This document shows positions 14,828 through 18,560 of a DNA stretch of 18,560 bases, piece by piece; the first letter of the stretch is position 1; every line of letters starts with the position of its first letter. A model generated the notes under the pieces. That model worked only from the letters and a program-made list of their open reading frames with translations, searched no databases and was not told where the DNA came from. The stretch is from positions 1 to 18,560 of the forward strand of contig DAOWHM010000009.1 of NCBI GenBank assembly GCA_030641425.1, read 5' to 3'. The translations under genes were made by a program, and so were the position numbers. This DNA comes from Candidatus Bathyarchaeota archaeon (GTDB taxonomy: Archaea > Thermoproteota > Bathyarchaeia > Bathyarchaeales > SOJC01).

Positions 14828-16465
14828 TTGGTTAGAGCCTCAAATCACTTTGATGCAAAAACGAATGAATCTAACGGTTGGTCTATTGTGGTCACAAAGC
14901 ACATAGTAGAAAAGTCAAGAGATTATAAGGTTCGTGAAGCTATCTCCCTGTCTCTGAGAGCAGGCTATCACCTTGACAAGGAAGCTTACGGATTCCTGCG
15001 CACAATTTCTGGAACTAAGGATCCTGTAGAGTTCTTAGAGGTAACTCTACGAAGACTAGAAGCTTATGGAAAAAGAACTTTCTTCATAGACAAGGCGCTC
15101 CTTGAAGAAATCGCTGAAGAAATCTTTCCTCAAGCCAAAGAGGCTAGACCATCAGCTGAACCCTACCTCCAAAAACATTCCGCAAGTACGGGAAAGGCTC
15201 GAAGATACCAGCCTCATGCAAAAGATATAGACAGCGATATCAACGTGATAGATGACCCAACAGACAGAATTCGCTCAACTGGCTCAATTGAAGAGTACTT
15301 GAAATATTTCCAAGATAGATTCAAGAAGACTCGAAGATTGCTTCAACAACGAATGGATTCAAGAAATGCCACATCCATAAAGGAAGTGTTCCGAGCGCCC
15401 CCACACTCAAAAACTAAATTTATATGCATAGTTACTGAGAAACGCGAGTCACCCCGCGGAGTTTTCTTAATAACTGAAGACTTGGAAACTGGAACAACCG
15501 TATTCATTCCTTCCAATGCTCCTCCTGAGCTCCTACTGAAGACAAAGTCGATATTACCTGATCAGGTTGTATGCTTGAGCATAATAAAAGGCAGAGGAAA
15601 TTTACTGATAGTTGAAGACATCCATTTTCCCGATATCCCCCAACGGAAACCACGAAGAGCCCAAGAAGCAGTGAGTGCTGCATTAATATCAGACCTTCAT
15701 GTAGGAAGCAGAGAATTCATGAGAGAAGAGTTTAACCGCTTTCTGCTTTGGCTCAATGGAAAATTCGGACCCCAGAAGCTGAAGGAAGCAGCTAGTTTGA
15801 TCAAATATGTCATTATTGCTGGTGACATCGTAGATGGCGTGGGGATTTATCCAAATCAAATTGAAGACCTCACCATTCGAGATATTTCAAGACAATATAG
15901 AGTCGCTTCGGAATTCATCGAACAGATTCCTGATTATGTGGAATTGATCATCATACCTGGAAACCATGATGCCTCCAGGAAAGCCCTACCCCAACCTAGC
16001 CTGCCAAAGGAATACGTCGAGATTCTACGTGAGACACGAAACGTGCTTTCATTAGGTAACCCAGCAACTGTGAGTATTCATGGAGTGGAGCTCCTCACAT
16101 ATCATGGTCGGAGCCTCGACGATATACTTGCTACAGCTGTAAATATGGACTTCCACTCCCCTGAGAGAGCTATGAAGCTTATGTTGAAGTGCCGACATCT
16201 TGCACCGATTTATGGTCAAAGAACCCCTATTGCCCCTGCAAACAGAGACTTACTTGTCATTGACCGGGTTCCGGACATCTTCCACACAGGGCATGTACAT
16301 GTGATGAGGTATGAAACTTACAGGGGCACAATCATGATTAATTCGGGTGCTTGGCAGAGGCAAACCAATTTTCAACGGAATTTGGGTCTAGAGCCTACAC
16401 CAGGCGTCATACCGATTATAGATTTGCAGACTCACGCCATTCTACCTATAGACTTCAATGCCTAA
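14828..16465 (+). CDS. polB: DNA polymerase D small subunit DP1 (proofreading exonuclease)
   Basis: The small PolD subunit, 545 residues, with a 3'-5' exonuclease of the calcineurin/Mre11 phosphoesterase type. There is an N-terminal helical domain (about 33-100), a charged linker (about 105-150), an OB-fold (about 195-270) and a C-terminal phosphoesterase domain. Its metal motifs are all intact: SDLHVG (D289, H291), GDIVDG (D333), PGNHD (N379, H380), YHGRS (H426) and TGHVHV (H489, H491). TTG 14828 is the first start after an in-frame stop at 14795. GTG 14888 is an alternative closer to the first conserved helix; neither has a strong ribosome binding site. It is divergent from AbrB-PhoU and overlaps the end of orc1/cdc6 by 4 bases. 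Confidence 0.95.
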   Translation: MVRASNHFDAKTNESNGWSIVVTKHIVEKSRDYKVREAISLSLRAGYHLDKEAYGFLRTISGTKDPVEFLEVTLRRLEAYGKRTFFIDKALLEEIAEEIFPQAKEARPSAEPYLQKHSASTGKARRYQPHAKDIDSDINVIDDPTDRIRSTGSIEEYLKYFQDRFKKTRRLLQQRMDSRNATSIKEVFRAPPHSKTKFICIVTEKRESPRGVFLITEDLETGTTVFIPSNAPPELLLKTKSILPDQVVCLSIIKGRGNLLIVEDIHFPDIPQRKPRRAQEAVSAALISDLHVGSREFMREEFNRFLLWLNGKFGPQKLKEAASLIKYVIIAGDIVDGVGIYPNQIEDLTIRDISRQYRVASEFIEQIPDYVELIIIPGNHDASRKALPQPSLPKEYVEILRETRNVLSLGNPATVSIHGVELLTYHGRSLDDILATAVNMDFHSPERAMKLMLKCRHLAPIYGQRTPIAPANRDLLVIDRVPDIFHTGHVHVMRYETYRGTIMINSGAWQRQTNFQRNLGLEPTPGVIPIIDLQTHAILPIDFNA

Positions 16466-17715
16466 CTCCTTCTAAGTTTTCCCTTCAAGCATGTTGGAGT
16501 GAAATTAGTTAACAAATCCAAATAGTCGTCATTTGCATATATCTTCTTGAAGGGGCTGCGCGGTATAGCTAGGCTTATCTTCTTTGTGCGTCCATATCGT
16601 CCTCTGCTAACAACGCGTGCATTGAGCAATCCCATCGCGTCAAGCTCATTTATAAGCCCACTGACCCTTCTCTGAGTTAAAGTTGATGTACCAACTTCCT
16701 TACACAATTCGCCGTAGACTTCGTATATGTCACCAGTAATCGCTGCGGAGATATTAGCCTTACCGAGGAAATATACGCTGAAGAGAACGAGCTTTGAGTG
16801 GGTTGTTAAATTTGTCAATGCGTCAAAGACTCTATCGTGTTCAATTCTTCTGGCAGCCTCTCTCACATGATCTTCTGTTATCGCATCCGCATTATTCCTC
16901 TCTGCTACTTCACCGGCTACACGTAACAAGTCAAGAGCACGTCTTGCATCCCCATGCTCACCTGCAGCCAAAGCCGCGCACAGACCTATCGCTCCATCTA
17001 ATAACACGTTTCCACAGAAGGCCAACTTAGCTCGTTCCTGTAAAATGTCCCGAAGCTCAGAAGCATCATAAGGTCGGAACATTATTTCTTCTTCACTAAG
17101 AGAACTCAGAACACGCGGCTCCAACAACTCTTTAAAACACAGGTCGTTTGAAATTCCTACAATGGAAACCTTACTGCTCGCGAGTACTTCATTAATTCTC
17201 GTTAGTTCATACAAAAGCCCATCTCCCCTTGTCTTAACAAGCTCATCAATCTCGTCTAATACAGCGATGAAAGAAACTTTCCGCACTTCCAACCCCTTTT
17301 TAAGCCTATCAAAAATCTCTCCAACTGCAAGACCAGTAAAAGGCACATGGACTTCTATTGCTTCACATAAGCTTGTAAATACCCTATATTCCGTTCCAGC
17401 CAACCTACAATTTACATACGCTACCTTGACAGATGCACCAGACTCCGCAGCTTTCCGCTCTAAACGACTCAATACATATTTCATTGCAACAGTTTTCCCA
17501 GTTCCTGGTTTTCCATAAATGAAAACATTAGAACAGCGCGCCATCTTAAGAATTGGTGCAACAATCATCCCCAAATATTTAATCAGAGTTTCACGATGAG
17601 GCAGCTTCGGTGGAACATAATCATGGCGAAGTACATCCCTATCTTTAAAGAGTTGAAAATTGCTAAGAAATCGCTCAAAGACATCATCGAGCATATCTAC
17701 CTCAATCTTCTCCAT
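16462..17715 (-). CDS. cdc6: Orc1/Cdc6-type replication initiator
   Basis: AAA+ origin-binding and helicase-loading protein. The frame opens at a TTG at 17793, but ATG 17715 is chosen (417 residues). The extra 26 codons contain the likely TATA box, and GGGAGAAAG lies before the ATG. Numbered from the longer form, Walker A is GKPGTGKT (94-101), Walker B is VLDEID (178-183), sensor 1 is N216 in GISND, and sensor 2 is GDARRALDLL (281-290). A winged-helix DNA-binding domain (about 325-425) includes TQRRVSGLINELDAMGLL and the wing RGRYGRTKKISL. It converges with DP1. The A/T-rich non-coding stretch upstream holds ORB-like repeats, as expected when an initiator gene sits beside its origin. Confidence 0.95.
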   Translation of the reverse strand: MEKIEVDMLDDVFERFLSNFQLFKDRDVLRHDYVPPKLPHRETLIKYLGMIVAPILKMARCSNVFIYGKPGTGKTVAMKYVLSRLERKAAESGASVKVAYVNCRLAGTEYRVFTSLCEAIEVHVPFTGLAVGEIFDRLKKGLEVRKVSFIAVLDEIDELVKTRGDGLLYELTRINEVLASSKVSIVGISNDLCFKELLEPRVLSSLSEEEIMFRPYDASELRDILQERAKLAFCGNVLLDGAIGLCAALAAGEHGDARRALDLLRVAGEVAERNNADAITEDHVREAARRIEHDRVFDALTNLTTHSKLVLFSVYFLGKANISAAITGDIYEVYGELCKEVGTSTLTQRRVSGLINELDAMGLLNARVVSRGRYGRTKKISLAIPRSPFKKIYANDDYLDLLTNFTPTCLKGKLRRS

Positions 17716-17771
17716 ATACGAAACTTTCTCCCTTCGGCAAATGCACTTGTAGAGCCCCACTTTCAACTGGA

Positions 17772-17781
17772 AAAAATAAAC
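17772..17781 (-). promoter_or_regulatory. TATA box for orc1/cdc6
   Basis: Reads GTTTATTTTT on the minus strand. The predicted start is near 17750, giving a leader of about 35 bases before ATG 17715. It overlaps a TGGAAA-containing sequence that weakly resembles the nearby origin boxes. Confidence 0.45.
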
Positions 17782-17858
17782 CCTTTTGTACAAAAAGTTG
17801 AAGATATGCTATAGAACTCGAAAACTAAGAATTATTTCCAATAGCGTTTACAAATGGT

Positions 17859-17875
17859 ATGAGATCACATCTCAT
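17859..17875. repeat. Perfect 7-bp inverted repeat (ATGAGAT, 3-base spacer)
   Basis: ATGAGAT and ATCTCAT flank CAC with no mismatch. It lies between the cdc6 promoter and the first ORB-like box. Size and symmetry suit a binding site for a dimeric protein; its partner is unknown. Confidence 0.5.
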
Positions 17876-17902
17876 TATCAGTTTAAAGAATCCTTTAACA
17901 CA

Positions 17903-17925
17903 CACACCCCACCATTTCCGGTAGA
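17903..17925 (-). repeat. ORB-like box C
   Basis: On the minus strand the 20-base core is TCTACCGGAAATGGTGGGGT (17925 down to 17906), followed by GTG. It shares GGAAA, the uninterrupted GGGG and the final T with box B (14 of 20 identical), but its left dyad half is degenerate. Its G run points towards cdc6. Confidence 0.5.
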
Positions 17926-18000
17926 ATACCTAAAGAATATATGTGGATGTTGGTTTATATGGATAAAAACATACTCCACCTCTTAAGTTAATTTATTGCT

Positions 18001-18018
18001 TTTATAGTAATCTATAAA
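18001..18018. repeat. A/T-rich dyad in the origin region
   Basis: TTTATAG, a four-base spacer TAAT, then CTATAAA: a perfect 7-bp inverted repeat inside the A/T-rich stretch between boxes C and A. It could be a melting element, a protein site or chance in A/T-rich DNA. Confidence 0.35.
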
Positions 18019-18095
18019 GATTTCTGTACAAAATATTCTTTGACTTTAGATTTGAACGTTTTTGTATATAGTATCAATCCTTATCTTTAATCATG

Positions 18096-18120
18096 TTTTC
18101 CAGTGGAAATAAAGGAGTGC
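18096..18120 (+). repeat. ORB-like box A
   Basis: Plus-strand core TCCAGTGGAAATAAAGGAGT at 18099-18118. The TTCCAGTGGAAA dyad is the best-known part of archaeal origin recognition boxes. The following G run is broken by one A (GGAG). It matches box B at 16 of 20 positions, and all four differences are transitions. Confidence 0.65.
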
Positions 18121-18242
18121 GGCGCTAACTTGTATTATAGCTTTACATAATTGTGAAATTCTTGTGATCTTCCTTAAACATTTGGCTCTCTCCTTACCAA
18201 TTCACTTAATCTTTATCAATTGGGCTAGTTTCCTGTGAAGAA

Positions 18243-18266
18243 CAGACCCCTTCGTTTCCATTGGAG
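18243..18266 (-). repeat. ORB-like box B
   Basis: Minus-strand core TCCAATGGAAACGAAGGGGT (18265 down to 18246). It has the dyad plus an intact GGGG run, the full ORB pattern. It is inverted relative to box A, so the two G runs face each other across about 127 A/T-rich bases. Confidence 0.67.
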
Positions 18267-18462
18267 AAATAAAAGCAAAGGCAAGTTGTTTTTTCAAAGT
18301 TAAGAACCGTTTGTGAATAGTGTTAAGTGAGAAATAGCTACAATTCAGGTCATAAATACTTGTACGTCGCCATTCTTTCAATTCTTTTATTCACAATAGA
18401 TAGTCATAAGAGCTATAACCTGTGAACTCATATTGTTAAGGCCTTGGCTCGTGATGATTGCA

Positions 18463-18560
18463 ATGCCCGCTAAAAAAATGCGAATCGAAATACTCGATGA
18501 GGAAGGAAACCGTTACACAATTTCATTCGAAGGAAAGGTAACTAAGCAGAAAGCACTACG
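18463..18560 (+). CDS. Origin-flanking protein of unknown function (partial, runs off the right edge)
   Basis: The N-terminal 32 residues of a protein starting MPAKKMRIEILDEEGNRY and continuing TISFEGKVTKQKAL; the frame is open to the window end. The charged, strand-forming pattern looks like real coding sequence, but I do not recognise the family. In-frame starts exist at GTG 18451, ATG 18454, ATG 18463 and ATG 18478. ATG 18463 is chosen because GTGAT at 18451-18455 matches part of the archaeal Shine-Dalgarno sequence at a suitable distance. TTTTATTC at 18385-18392 may be its TATA box. It is divergent from cdc6 across the putative origin, so its expression may be tied to that region. The product cannot be named from this fragment. 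Confidence 0.6.
   Translation, partial: MPAKKMRIEILDEEGNRYTISFEGKVTKQKAL

Larger units (their letters stand above)
17800..18450. other. Putative replication origin (non-coding A/T-rich region with ORB-like boxes)
   Basis: About 650 bases between the cdc6 promoter and the next gene with no convincing coding frame. The region is visibly rich in A and T, with long T and A runs. It contains three sequences resembling archaeal origin recognition boxes (17906-17925, 18099-18118, 18246-18265), one perfect short dyad (17859-17875) and one A/T dyad (18001-18018). In several archaea the origin lies immediately upstream of orc1/cdc6 and carries ORBs of a TCCAnTGGAAA-type dyad followed by a G run, which is the pattern here. 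The A/T-rich spacer between the two best boxes (18119-18245) is a candidate unwinding element. Exact borders cannot be set from sequence alone. Confidence 0.72.

Noticed and set aside
17829..17843. TATTGGAAATAATTC on the minus strand as a fourth origin box
   Set aside because: Only the TTGGAAATAA part fits; there is no G run and the left half is missing. Too weak in A/T-rich DNA.
17786..17986. A 66-codon plus-strand frame in the origin region
   Set aside because: It runs over the cdc6 promoter, the dyad and box C, and its product shows no domain.
17800..18450. tRNA, CRISPR array or small RNA in the long non-coding stretch
   Set aside because: No cloverleaf or T-loop pattern, no regularly spaced direct repeats and no paired C/D box motifs were seen.

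Overview
The window is archaeal. It encodes both subunits of the archaeal D-family DNA polymerase (DP1 and DP2), an Orc1/Cdc6 initiator, geranylgeranylglyceryl phosphate synthase (archaeal ether lipids), an archaeal-type Sec61-beta, an Elf1-like zinc-ribbon elongation factor and an AbrB-PhoU regulator. TATA-like boxes and non-ATG starts are common. PolD together with Elf1 and ferredoxin-dependent oxidoreductases would fit an anaerobic member of the TACK group such as a Bathyarchaeia-like lineage, but that placement is an inference from gene content only.

Left part (1-4230): two 2-oxoacid:ferredoxin oxidoreductases are transcribed divergently from about 938-1168. Leftward are a two-cluster ferredoxin subunit and a VorB-type alpha subunit that runs off the edge. 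Rightward is a complete porCDAB set (gamma, delta, alpha, beta) with overlapping or nearly abutting genes. Both make or consume acyl-CoA with ferredoxin as electron carrier.

Middle part (4227-8945): a DUF2070 membrane protein converges on porB. Next come a small protein with an Sm-like look, Sec61-beta (minus strand, probably leaderless from a TTG start), serine hydroxymethyltransferase (glyA) and a MazG-like pyrophosphohydrolase with a four-cysteine tail.

Right part (8670-18560): an information-processing block. The minus-strand run elf1 - GGGP synthase - DP2 - winged-helix protein is closely spaced and looks like one operon. AbrB-PhoU (minus) and DP1 (plus) are divergent. DP1 ends overlapping the end of orc1/cdc6 by 4 bp. 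Beyond the orc1/cdc6 promoter lies an A/T-rich non-coding stretch (about 17800-18450). It holds three sequences resembling archaeal origin recognition boxes, two of them facing each other across an A/T-rich spacer. I read it as a replication origin. A final gene enters from 18463 and is cut by the window edge.

Most genes are recognisable housekeeping families. The points most worth following up are the origin candidate and its dyads, the PIP-like tail of DP2, and the corrected starts of Sec61-beta and Cdc6. The functions of DUF2070, the Sm-like protein and the origin-flanking gene are open. I saw no CRISPR array, tRNA, rRNA or insertion sequence.
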